NCBI RefSeq assembly: GCF_020166335.1
Contig: NZ_JAIUJR010000010.1
Coordinates: 1-64,000, forward strand
DNA: 64,000 nucleotides
Direction of reading: 5' to 3'
DNA from: Winogradskyella alexanderae
Lineage (GTDB): Bacteria > Bacteroidota > Bacteroidia > Flavobacteriales > Flavobacteriaceae
Shown here: piece by piece, positions 26,633 to 35,482 of the stretch
Layout: every line of letters starts with the position of its first letter
Numbering within the stretch: the first letter of the stretch is position 1
Translations under genes and position numbers: made by a program
The notes under the pieces: model-generated
The model's database searches: none
Seen by the model: only the letters and a program-made list of their open reading frames with translations
What the model was told of the DNA's origin: nothing

Positions 26633-29600
26633 ATGGGAAGAATTTTACCCCTAAAAATATCTTCTTTCATTTTCACTATAGTGTGCTTCTCAACCGGTAT
26701 TATATGTGGGCAGACTTTTGACAGAGTTGAGAATACAGTAGGTTTGGGTATCCTTAGAGAAAATAATGGAGTTGCCGTGGCTGACTATGACGGAGACAAT
26801 GATCTCGATATTTTTGTTGTTGCAAATGCGGTTGAAAACCAAGATGATCTGTCCACTTTTAGTCGCTTGTTTAGAAATAATAATGATGGTTCATTTACCG
26901 ATGTTACAGAATTTGCTGGTTTGACCGATTTATTGACTTCAGAAGATGAAATACAAGAAACGTTTGCTCAACGAGGTTATAGGTTTGGCGCATCTTGGGG
27001 TGATTATAACAATGACGGTTTTCCGGATCTATTTTTAACCTATTCACTTAAAGTAGAACTTTGGAGGAATTTAGGGAATGGAACTTTTGCAAATGTTACT
27101 GGAATATCTGGTTTTCAAACGTCAAATGATTGTATTAATACTGGTGCAACATGGTTAGATTATAACAATGACGGGTTCCTAGATATTTATTTTACTGACT
27201 GGAATGAGTGTAATTCTAATTCGTTTTATAGAAATAATGGCAATGGTACATTTACTAATACCACGGCAGAACTTGGTCTTACTGAAGTTGATTCTAACTA
27301 TAGTTATACTACACTACCATTTGATGTTAATAATGATGGGTGGATTGATTTGATTGTTACCAATGATTTTGAAGATGCTAACTACCTTTATATTAATCAA
27401 TCCGGCACTGGTTTTGTTGAAGATGCAGCCACGTACGGTCTTAATAATATGATTGATGATATGGCTGTGGCAATAAGTGATTTTGATTTAGATCAGGATT
27501 TCGATTTTTTTGTAACGGGAATTGATGAAAATTCTTTGTTAGAAAACAACGGATCAAATAGCTTTACCGATACAGCTACCAACTATGGAATAGAACAAAC
27601 TGGTTGGGCCTGGGGAGCTCGATTTGCTGATTTTGATTTGGACGGTGATGAGGATTTGTTTGTGGCCAATGGTTATGAATTTGAGACTAGAGGAGCTGAG
27701 GCAAATAAGTATTTCAGGAATTTGCACAGTCAAGGACAAACTGTCTTTGAAGATGCATCAGTAATTTCTGGATTAAACGATCAAACTGAAAGTGTTGAAG
27801 CATTAGATTTTGATTATGACAATGATGGTGATTTAGACTTAATAGTTACCAATGGTGATGGCTCAGTTTTATTCTATGAAAACAAAATCCTTAATTTTGA
27901 TGATGTTTCTCCAGCTTCAAACTGGTTTAAAATTCAGCTTGAGGGTACGGTTTCCAATCGTGATGCAATTGGTACCACAATTACATTAACAACTTCAACG
28001 GGCACATTAAAGCGCTATTACTCCGGTGTCGGTTTTATGAGTCAAAGTCTACAAGGTGTTCACTTTGGTCTAGGCGATGCAACTAATATTACCGAATTAG
28101 AAATTAAATGGCCTTCTGGGCTTATCGAAACCTTTAATTCTATTTCAACCAATATTACAATTAAAGTAACTGAAGGCCAAGGTTATGAGATTCTAGATGT
28201 AGAACCAAGTCAAAAGGTCTATGGGTGTACAGATCCTGTTTCTTGCAACTACAATCCGGATGCAACTTTAGATGATGGTTCATGCACCTATTTAGAGGCT
28301 CAAAGTATTGTTGGGCCAACAGTATCTTCGTTTTTAAAAACTGAGACTTATAGCTATGCTATAGCCAATGAATCAACAGCGCAATGGCAAGTGGTTGGTG
28401 GTGAAATTCTTAATGGTCAAGGCACAAGCACTATAACTGTAAGCTGGGGAATAGAAGAGGCAGGTTTCGTTTCTGTTATTGAATCCGATAGCCAGTGTTC
28501 AAGTTTACAAGCTTCGATAAATGTGGAATTGAATACAGATGAATTACCAGAGAATATATCTATTGCAAGATTATGGAATGAAGTTTTGTTAGATGCTATA
28601 AGAGGGGATTTTGCAAGGCCAACTGTTCATGCAAGAAACCTATTTCATACAAGTGTTGCCATGTACGATATCTGGGCTATTTATGATGAGGTTGCAGAAC
28701 CTTATTTAATTGGTAACACTGTTAATGATTTTAACAGTGAACTCGAAGATTTTATTTTAATTGACAGTAAAGAGGAATCTTTAAAACAAGCCATAAGCTA
28801 TGCAATGTATCGCATATTAACGCACCGATTCCAAAATTCTCCAAGTGCAGAAACAACTCAAGCACGTTTTGATTTATTAATGAACAAATTAGGCTATGAT
28901 ACAAGTTATACATCATTGCTTTATGAATTTGGTAATGCTGCAGCATTGGGTAACTATGTTGCCCAGACTATAATAGATTATGGTTTACAAGATGGTTCAA
29001 GAGAGGCAACAGGTTATGATAATGCATATTATGAACCAGTAAATGCACCTTATGCATTAGATTCTAATGATAACCCACCAATTAATGACCCTAATAGATG
29101 GCAACCTCTTGGATTAGATACTTTTATTGACCAAGGTGGTAATCTAGTAGATGGCAATGTACCTCCTTTTTTAAGTCCAGAATGGGGAAATGTCTTTTCA
29201 TTTGCTTTAAAAGAAGAGGACAAGGTTACATACGAAAGAGATGGCAACCAATATCATGTGTTCCATGATCCCTCGGATCCACCATATATAAGTTTAACGG
29301 AAAATAACGTAATGAGCGATGCTTACAAATGGGGCTTTACAATGGTATCTGTATGGCAAGCACATTTAGATCCGAGTGATGGCGTAATGTGGGATATATC
29401 TCCAAATTCAATTGGAAATGTTGATATTAGTACATTTCCAACTGAGTATACAGATTATCCGGATTTTTATGATTTCTTTGAAGGAGGAAGTGTCAGTGCA
29501 GGCCACACTGTAAATCCGTTTACAGGAAATCCATACGAAATCAACATGGTGCCACGGGGTGATTATGGAAGAGTGCTTGCAGAGTTCTGGGCAGACGGTC

Positions 29601-30670
29601 CTGATTCGGAAACACCACCTGGTCATTGGTTTACCATTTTGAATTATGTAAATGATCATCCTAATTTTGAAAAACGTTTTCAAGGGGAAGGAGAAGTGTT
29701 AGATGCGCTCGAATGGGACGTCAAAGCATACTTTATTCTGGGAGGTGGTATGCATGATGCTGCAATCTCCGCATGGAGTGTTAAAGGATGGTATGATTAC
29801 ATACGCCCAATATCTGCAATTCGATCCATGGCAGAACGTGGTCAGAGTACTGATCCTACATTAGACAATTACGATGTTTCAGGGATCCCATTAATAGATG
29901 GTTATATTGAAGTTATTGAGGAAGGTGATCCTTTGGCTGGCTTCGTAAATCAATACGTTGGGCAAATTAAACTCTACACTTGGAAAGGTCACGATTTCAT
30001 CGAAGATACAGAGATAGACCAAGCGGGAGTTGGTTGGATAAGGGCTTCAGATTGGTATCCATACCAAAGGCCAACTTTTGTTACACCACCATTTGCTGGT
30101 TATGTTTCAGGACATTCAACTTATTCTCGTGCGGCGGCAGAACTGTTAACAATGATGACAGGTAGCGAATATTTTCCAGGAGGACTCGGTGAGTTTGTCG
30201 CCAAGGCCAATGAGTTCTTGGTATTTGAAGAAGGTCCTTCAGTAGATGTTGTATTACAATGGGCAACATACAGAGATGCTTCTGATCAAACTAGTTTAAG
30301 TAGGATTTGGGGTGGTATTCATCCTCCGGCAGACGATATACCTGGAAGATTTATTGGCCAAGAAGTTGCTGAGGATGCTTTTACATTTGCAGTACCTTAT
30401 TTCCAAGGTTCTCTGGATATAGAGCAAGTAGAATCTATCGATTATTCAATTTATCCAAATCCTACTACCAATAAAGAGATTAATATTACAAACACAAATA
30501 GCACTGAAACCATTGAATTATTTGATATTAGAGGTCGTAAAATAAGTATTGACAATACGAGTTATGATGCAATAAACAATATTACTTCTATCCGAGTAAA
30601 TTCGGCAACACCAGGTCTTTATATGCTTAGTATAAACAATAATTCAAAGATGATAGTGGTAAAGAACTAG
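26633..30670 (+). CDS. Mosaic type IX cargo: FG-GAP/ASPIC repeats, vanadium haloperoxidase-like domain and sorting signal
   Basis: A 1345-residue secreted protein. After a signal peptide come FG-GAP/VCBS repeats (about 35-420) with Asp-rich loops such as DYDGDNDLDIF and DYNNDGFPDLF that should bind calcium. An ASPIC/UnbV-like segment (about 430-510) precedes a short Cys motif YGCTDPVSCNYNPDA. The C-terminal half is a PAP2/vanadium haloperoxidase-like domain: Lys1051 and Arg1058 in KGWYDYIRP, Ser1159-Gly1160-His1161 in GYVSGHSTYS, and Arg1224/His1230 in RIWGGIHPP, which are the expected vanadate/phosphate contacts. The last 80 residues (SIYPNPTTN ... GLYMLSINN) are a type A type IX sorting domain. 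Haloperoxidase versus phosphatase activity cannot be decided by reading. Confidence 0.88.
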   Translation: MGRILPLKISSFIFTIVCFSTGIICGQTFDRVENTVGLGILRENNGVAVADYDGDNDLDIFVVANAVENQDDLSTFSRLFRNNNDGSFTDVTEFAGLTDLLTSEDEIQETFAQRGYRFGASWGDYNNDGFPDLFLTYSLKVELWRNLGNGTFANVTGISGFQTSNDCINTGATWLDYNNDGFLDIYFTDWNECNSNSFYRNNGNGTFTNTTAELGLTEVDSNYSYTTLPFDVNNDGWIDLIVTNDFEDANYLYINQSGTGFVEDAATYGLNNMIDDMAVAISDFDLDQDFDFFVTGIDENSLLENNGSNSFTDTATNYGIEQTGWAWGARFADFDLDGDEDLFVANGYEFETRGAEANKYFRNLHSQGQTVFEDASVISGLNDQTESVEALDFDYDNDGDLDLIVTNGDGSVLFYENKILNFDDVSPASNWFKIQLEGTVSNRDAIGTTITLTTSTGTLKRYYSGVGFMSQSLQGVHFGLGDATNITELEIKWPSGLIETFNSISTNITIKVTEGQGYEILDVEPSQKVYGCTDPVSCNYNPDATLDDGSCTYLEAQSIVGPTVSSFLKTETYSYAIANESTAQWQVVGGEILNGQGTSTITVSWGIEEAGFVSVIESDSQCSSLQASINVELNTDELPENISIARLWNEVLLDAIRGDFARPTVHARNLFHTSVAMYDIWAIYDEVAEPYLIGNTVNDFNSELEDFILIDSKEESLKQAISYAMYRILTHRFQNSPSAETTQARFDLLMNKLGYDTSYTSLLYEFGNAAALGNYVAQTIIDYGLQDGSREATGYDNAYYEPVNAPYALDSNDNPPINDPNRWQPLGLDTFIDQGGNLVDGNVPPFLSPEWGNVFSFALKEEDKVTYERDGNQYHVFHDPSDPPYISLTENNVMSDAYKWGFTMVSVWQAHLDPSDGVMWDISPNSIGNVDISTFPTEYTDYPDFYDFFEGGSVSAGHTVNPFTGNPYEINMVPRGDYGRVLAEFWADGPDSETPPGHWFTILNYVNDHPNFEKRFQGEGEVLDALEWDVKAYFILGGGMHDAAISAWSVKGWYDYIRPISAIRSMAERGQSTDPTLDNYDVSGIPLIDGYIEVIEEGDPLAGFVNQYVGQIKLYTWKGHDFIEDTEIDQAGVGWIRASDWYPYQRPTFVTPPFAGYVSGHSTYSRAAAELLTMMTGSEYFPGGLGEFVAKANEFLVFEEGPSVDVVLQWATYRDASDQTSLSRIWGGIHPPADDIPGRFIGQEVAEDAFTFAVPYFQGSLDIEQVESIDYSIYPNPTTNKEINITNTNSTETIELFDIRGRKISIDNTSYDAINNITSIRVNSATPGLYMLSINNNSKMIVVKN

Positions 30671-30699
30671 TTGAAGGATATCACGTCTACTATTAAATT

Positions 30700-31299
30700 A
30701 TGCAAAAAACCTTGTCTGATTTCTTACCAAACGAAGCAATTTCTTTGGTTGATACTATTCTCTCAAATGATAAATTATTTGTAAAAATTAAAAATGAAAG
30801 AAAGACAAAGCATGGGGATTACCGAGAATTGCCAAATGGGAAACATCAAATAACCATTAATTCTAATCTCAATCCGTATCGATTTCTCATAACCTTAATT
30901 CATGAAATTGCCCATTTTGAAGCTTATGAGAATTATGGAAGAACTATAAAACCACATGGTAAAGAATGGAAAAAGACGTTTCAGTATTTAATGTTACCAT
31001 TTTTAAGGCCATCGATATTTCCAAATGAGCTATTACCCTTATTGGCCAAACACTTTAAGAATCCAAAAGCATCCAGCGACACAGATACGCAACTCGCCTT
31101 AGCCTTAAAGCTGTTCGACGAAGGCAAACCAAAAACCTATGTATTTGAAGTACCTTTGGGGTATAATTTTAAGCTCTACAATGGAAGGGTTTTTAAAAAA
31201 GGACAATTAAGACGAAAACGTATTGAATGTGTTGAGGTTAAAACAGGCAAACTGTACCTTTTTAATCCCAATGCTGAAGTAGAAATTATTGATGCATGA
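30700..31299 (+). CDS. SprT-like zinc metalloprotein
   Basis: Predicted zinc-dependent protein of the SprT family, 199 residues. The zinc/catalytic motif HEIAHFEAY is at about residue 67, with the third ligand candidate in KPHGKEWKK about 20 residues later. The C-terminal part (KTYVFEVPLGYNFKLYNGRVFKKGQLRRKRIECVEV) is the usual zinc-ribbon-less beta region in Bacteroidetes members. Relatives include eukaryotic SPRTN, which degrades DNA-protein crosslinks; the bacterial role is not settled. The manC stop-start junction overlaps its end by 4 bases. Confidence 0.85.
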   Translation: MQKTLSDFLPNEAISLVDTILSNDKLFVKIKNERKTKHGDYRELPNGKHQITINSNLNPYRFLITLIHEIAHFEAYENYGRTIKPHGKEWKKTFQYLMLPFLRPSIFPNELLPLLAKHFKNPKASSDTDTQLALALKLFDEGKPKTYVFEVPLGYNFKLYNGRVFKKGQLRRKRIECVEVKTGKLYLFNPNAEVEIIDA

Positions 31300-32378
31300 A
31301 AAATAAAAATTATTACGCCATATTAATGGCTGGCGGAGTTGGATCTAGATTTTGGCCAGTGAGCACACAGAATTTCCCTAAGCAATTTCATGATATGCTA
31401 GGAACGGGAGAGACCTTGATTCAAAAAACATTTAAAAGACTGGCCAAACTTATACCAGAAGAAAATATTTTCATATTAACTAATGAACGTTATAATGATT
31501 TAGTTTATGAACAATTACCAGGTATTACTAAGAGACAAGTGGTCTTAGAACCTGCAATGCGTAACACAGCGCCATGTATATTGTACGCATCATTAAAAAT
31601 CCAAAAAGAAAACGAAAACGCAGTAATGATTGTTGCTCCGAGTGATCATTGGATAGAAGATGAAGGTGCTTTTTCAAAAAACGTAAAAACGGCATTTGAT
31701 TTCTGCCAATCAAATAACGCTTTGATGACATTGGGAATAACACCAACATTTCCAAACACTGGTTATGGTTATATAGAATACAATAAATCAACAAATGATG
31801 AAATAAAGTCTGTTGATCAATTTAGAGAAAAGCCAGATTATGAGACGGCCAAGTCTTTTCTAGAGCAAGGAAATTTCCTTTGGAATGCAGGGATTTTTAT
31901 GTGGAGAGTAAAAACGGTAGTGAATGCTTTTAAATCGAATCAACCCGTGTTATTTGAGCTATTTAACAATGGCTATAGCGTTTACAATACAGAGTTTGAA
32001 GATGACTTTATTAAAGAAAATTATGCCAAGGCAGAAAATATTTCTGTTGATTATGCTATAATGGAGAAGAGCAAAAATGTATATGTAATACCCGCAACTT
32101 TTGATTGGAATGACCTCGGAACTTGGGGAAGTTTATACGATAAATTAAAGAAGGATGATAACGACAATGCCGTGGTTAATTCCAAAGTTCTCTTGGAGCA
32201 ATCAAGCGGAAATATGATTCGTACAAAAAAGGATAAAGTAGTGGTGGTAGACGGATTAAATGATTATATAATTGTTGATAAAGACGAAGTTTTACTTATC
32301 TTTCCTAAGGCTAAAGAACAAGACATTAAAAAAGTTCTTCAAAATGTGAAAGCCAATTTTGGAGAAAACTATGGTTAA
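31296..32378 (+). CDS. manC: Mannose-1-phosphate guanylyltransferase
   Basis: Makes GDP-mannose from mannose-1-phosphate and GTP for surface glycans. The 360 residues contain the nucleotidyltransferase signature YAILMAGGVGSRFWPVSTQNFPKQF at the N-terminus, with NTAPCILYA, APSDHWIED near residue 110 and FREKPD near 178; WNAGIFMWR is also characteristic. It lacks the C-terminal isomerase domain of the bifunctional AlgA/ManC type, so it is the short single-function form. Its start overlaps the SprT-like gene by 4 bases. Confidence 0.93.
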   Translation: MKNKNYYAILMAGGVGSRFWPVSTQNFPKQFHDMLGTGETLIQKTFKRLAKLIPEENIFILTNERYNDLVYEQLPGITKRQVVLEPAMRNTAPCILYASLKIQKENENAVMIVAPSDHWIEDEGAFSKNVKTAFDFCQSNNALMTLGITPTFPNTGYGYIEYNKSTNDEIKSVDQFREKPDYETAKSFLEQGNFLWNAGIFMWRVKTVVNAFKSNQPVLFELFNNGYSVYNTEFEDDFIKENYAKAENISVDYAIMEKSKNVYVIPATFDWNDLGTWGSLYDKLKKDDNDNAVVNSKVLLEQSSGNMIRTKKDKVVVVDGLNDYIIVDKDEVLLIFPKAKEQDIKKVLQNVKANFGENYG

Positions 32379-32384
32379 AATTTC

Positions 32385-33860
32385 ATGGAGGAGAATAAAT
32401 TTAATTTTTCCGACGAGGAAGAAAGAAAACAAATAGACAAAGACAAAGCTGTTGAAGAGCAAAAAGAAGCCATTAAAAAGGATGCCAAAGGGCTATTTGC
32501 GAGTATAAAATCTTTCCTGAGTGAACTTCTTGATTTTCGTGAAGACACAGATAGAGATGCCACAATCGATGCTATTAAAGGTGATATCTCTTTTAAAGGA
32601 GCAACTGCCTGGATATTAATATGTTCTATTATGGTGGCCTCTGTCGGGCTAAATGCAAATAGTACAGCGGTTGTAATTGGTGCCATGCTTATTTCTCCAT
32701 TAATGGGTCCTATCCTTGGAGTTGGTATGTCTATTGCCATAAATGATATTGATACGCTTAGAAAGTCATTAATAAACCTAGTAACAATGATAGTACTGAG
32801 TTTATTAACTGCTTTTTTATTTTTTAAGTTTTTTCCAACCGCAGATGTAGGTAACAGTGAAATTTTTGGTAGAACAAAACCAGACTTTAGAGATGTTCTC
32901 ATAGCATTTTTTGGTGGCTTAGCGTTAATCATTGCTCGTACCAAAAAAGGAACAATTGCTTCAGTAATATTTGGCGTAGCAATTGCAACAGCTTTAATGC
33001 CTCCTTTGTGTGTTGCTGGTTATGGATTAGCTAACGACTGGTCTGCATTTATTGGCGCCATGTACCTCTTTACTATTAACAGTATTTTTATTGCTTTAGC
33101 TACATTTATTGTTTTAAAGCTATTGCGCTTCCCAATGCTAAAATATGCCAACTCGGCCAAGAGAAAAAGGATTGCCAGATTAGCAACCTTGGTAGCAATA
33201 ATAGTAATGATACCTGCTGGTATTACTTTTTGGGATGTTTATAAAGAAAGTAATTTTAATATGGAGGCAGAATCATTCCGTGATTCAGAATTAAGTGGTT
33301 TACCACATGCAGATTATATTAAAAGAAACTTTGTGTTTAGGTATAATAGTGATCGTGGCTCATTTTTAGAATTAAATTCATTTGGGTTAGACGAAATACC
33401 TGAGTCTACTATTGCATTGTTAAGAAGTCGTATTAATGATTACCCAGCACTAGTAAGAAATGAAACGCAACTTTTTTATGATCCCATAAAGAACTCTGAT
33501 GTGGAGGGATTTAAATATATGAAGGAATTGCGTTTGCGCGATTCTCTCGATCTTTTATCGAAAGATGAAAGAATAAATTATTTACAAAGTAGAGTCAAAG
33601 CGCTGGAAATTTTTGAAAAAAACCAGATACCATTTGCGAGTATTTCTGAGGAAGTGAAGCTAAACTATGAGAACATAGAGAGGCTTGCGCTTGCCAATGT
33701 AGTTTCTTCAGACTTTAAAAAACTTGACACCACGCTTATGTTTCGGGTTAAGTGGAAAGATTCACTTAGTTCAGATGTTATCATTAAAGAGGAAAGAAGA
33801 TTAGAGAAATGGCTAAGATTTAAATTAGACGTTGATACTGTCTTAATCGCAAGGGATTAG
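32385..33860 (+). CDS. DUF389 membrane protein (TIGR00341 family)
   Basis: A 491-residue membrane protein of unknown function. A charged cytoplasmic N-terminus precedes the DUF389 core of about six membrane segments (residues 65-300), with the family motifs NSTAVVIGAMLISPLMGPILGVG and IIARTKKGTIASVIFGVAIATALMPPLCVAGYG (given here as short motif labels: AMLISPLMGPI and ATALMPPLCV). The C-terminal 190 residues are hydrophilic and not recognised. It starts 6 bases after manC and ends four bases before a convergent ABC transporter gene. Confidence 0.85.
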   Translation: MEENKFNFSDEEERKQIDKDKAVEEQKEAIKKDAKGLFASIKSFLSELLDFREDTDRDATIDAIKGDISFKGATAWILICSIMVASVGLNANSTAVVIGAMLISPLMGPILGVGMSIAINDIDTLRKSLINLVTMIVLSLLTAFLFFKFFPTADVGNSEIFGRTKPDFRDVLIAFFGGLALIIARTKKGTIASVIFGVAIATALMPPLCVAGYGLANDWSAFIGAMYLFTINSIFIALATFIVLKLLRFPMLKYANSAKRKRIARLATLVAIIVMIPAGITFWDVYKESNFNMEAESFRDSELSGLPHADYIKRNFVFRYNSDRGSFLELNSFGLDEIPESTIALLRSRINDYPALVRNETQLFYDPIKNSDVEGFKYMKELRLRDSLDLLSKDERINYLQSRVKALEIFEKNQIPFASISEEVKLNYENIERLALANVVSSDFKKLDTTLMFRVKWKDSLSSDVIIKEERRLEKWLRFKLDVDTVLIARD

Positions 33861-33864
33861 TAAG

Positions 33865-34632
33865 TTACTCATTTTCCTCAATATACATTCTCCTTACTTT
33901 TTTGAATAGTTCAGAGGAATATACAAAATCGGTAACAGCCTTATTATCTGTTTTAAATATGGTTTCTTTAGAACCTTCCCATTCCTTATAACCATCTTTT
34001 AGAAAGACTATTTTTTCTCCAATTTCCATTACGGAGTTCATATCATGAGAATTTATTACTGTGATGATTTGATATTCATCTGTGATTTCCTGTATAAGAT
34101 TGTCAATTACGATGGCTGTTTTAGGATCAAGGCCCGAATTTGGCTCGTCACAAAAAAGATATTTAGGATTGTTTACAATAGCCCTTGCAATGGCAACTCG
34201 TTTTTGCATACCACCAGAAGCTTCGCTGGGCATTTTATTATGTGCATTGGGCAGGTTAACGCGCTGTAAAACTTCATTTACCCTATCTTCCATTTCCCCT
34301 TTGCTTTGTTTTGTAAACATACGTAATGGAAACATGACATTCTCAGCGATAGTCATAGAATCAAAAAGTGCACTTCCTTGAAACACCATACCCATTTTAG
34401 ATCGCAGATCGCGTCGCTCGTCGTGGCTTAATTCGCTAAGAATTTTACCGTCGTAGGAAATGAAACCCTGTTCAAACGTAAATAGACCTAAAAGGCATTT
34501 TAAGAAAACTGTTTTTCCAGAGCCACTTTGCCCAATAATGAGATTGGTTTTACCCTTTTCAAAGGAGGTTGTAATACCCTTTAAAATGTGAGCATCCCCA
34601 AACGATTTATGTAAATCTTTTACCTCTATCAT
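33865..34632 (-). CDS. MlaF-type ABC transporter ATP-binding protein
   Basis: Cytoplasmic ATPase of an MCE/Mla-type phospholipid transporter. All ABC motifs are present: Walker A GQSGSGKT near residue 34, the signature PSEASGGMQKRVAIARA near 138 and Walker B YLFCDEPNSGLDPKT near 160, with the H-loop histidine in VINSHDMN. At 255 residues it matches MlaF/Ttg2A. Its start abuts the permease gene at 34632, so the pair form one unit. No MlaD-like substrate-binding (MCE) gene is adjacent; in Bacteroidetes it is often elsewhere. Confidence 0.9.
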   Translation of the reverse strand: MIEVKDLHKSFGDAHILKGITTSFEKGKTNLIIGQSGSGKTVFLKCLLGLFTFEQGFISYDGKILSELSHDERRDLRSKMGMVFQGSALFDSMTIAENVMFPLRMFTKQSKGEMEDRVNEVLQRVNLPNAHNKMPSEASGGMQKRVAIARAIVNNPKYLFCDEPNSGLDPKTAIVIDNLIQEITDEYQIITVINSHDMNSVMEIGEKIVFLKDGYKEWEGSKETIFKTDNKAVTDFVYSSELFKKVRRMYIEENE

Positions 34633-35369
34633 TAGCCAAGGAGTAAACTGGTTATTAAATAATTTACAAGAATAATCACAACACTAGTCCAGACAAATGA
34701 GGTTGTACTGGCCTTGCCTACCTCTAGTGCGCCCCCTTTCATGAAATAACCATAAAAGGAAGGAATGGTCGCTAGTATAAAAGCAAATAACATTGTTTTT
34801 ATAAAGGCATAGGCCATATGAAATGGGATAAAATCATTCTGAACCCCTTCGATATAATCCTCTAGAGTACCATATCCTCCGTAAACACAAGCGGCCAATC
34901 CACCAAGTATGCCTAAAAACATCGCAATCGATATAATAAAAGGATATAATGTAAGGGCTATGAATTTTGGAAATACTAAATAGTTTATTGCATTTATACC
35001 CATCACTTCTAAGGCATCTATCTGTTCGGTAACACGCATGGTTCCAATACTCGAGGTAATAAATGATCCAACTTTACCAGCCATAATTATGGATATAAAG
35101 GTTGGTGCAAACTCAAGAATAATAGATTGTCGGGTGGCAAATCCAACGAGATACTTAGGAATTAATGGATTGCTGATATTTAATGAGGTCTGAATCGCGA
35201 CAACGCCACCAACAAAAAACGAAATAAATGCTACAATACCGAGACTACTAATGATAAGATCGTCAATATCTTTTAATATTAGCGTTTTCATAACAGACCA
35301 CTTCGTTGGTTTGCGAAACATGTCTTTAATCATTATAAAGTAAGTGCCAATATTATGAAGGTACTTCAT
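34632..35369 (-). CDS. MlaE-type ABC transporter permease
   Basis: Inner-membrane permease of the MlaE/YrbE (DUF140) family, 245 residues, with about five membrane segments. The conserved features are VVAIQTSLNISNPLIP, an APTFISIIMAGKVGSFITSSIGTMRVTEQIDAL segment (coupling region with the usual EQIDALEVMG) and PRFIAL-like FPKFIALTLYPF. Together with the ATPase that overlaps its end by one base, it probably moves phospholipids to or from the outer membrane. Confidence 0.9.
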   Translation of the reverse strand: MKYLHNIGTYFIMIKDMFRKPTKWSVMKTLILKDIDDLIISSLGIVAFISFFVGGVVAIQTSLNISNPLIPKYLVGFATRQSIILEFAPTFISIIMAGKVGSFITSSIGTMRVTEQIDALEVMGINAINYLVFPKFIALTLYPFIISIAMFLGILGGLAACVYGGYGTLEDYIEGVQNDFIPFHMAYAFIKTMLFAFILATIPSFYGYFMKGGALEVGKASTTSFVWTSVVIILVNYLITSLLLG

Positions 35370-35482
35370 GTAAGAAATTCTTAACGCTAAAGTATAAAAA
35401 ATGATTAGTTTATTAATGTTAATTTAATCGAAGATGACTTAAAAACTGTATTTTTGAAAAGGTTTTAATGACATAAATTATC

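Noticed and set aside
32375-32944. A 189-codon frame opposite the DUF389 gene
   Set aside because: It is entirely opposite a membrane protein with family motifs on the other strand; no matching family and biased composition expected from the complement.
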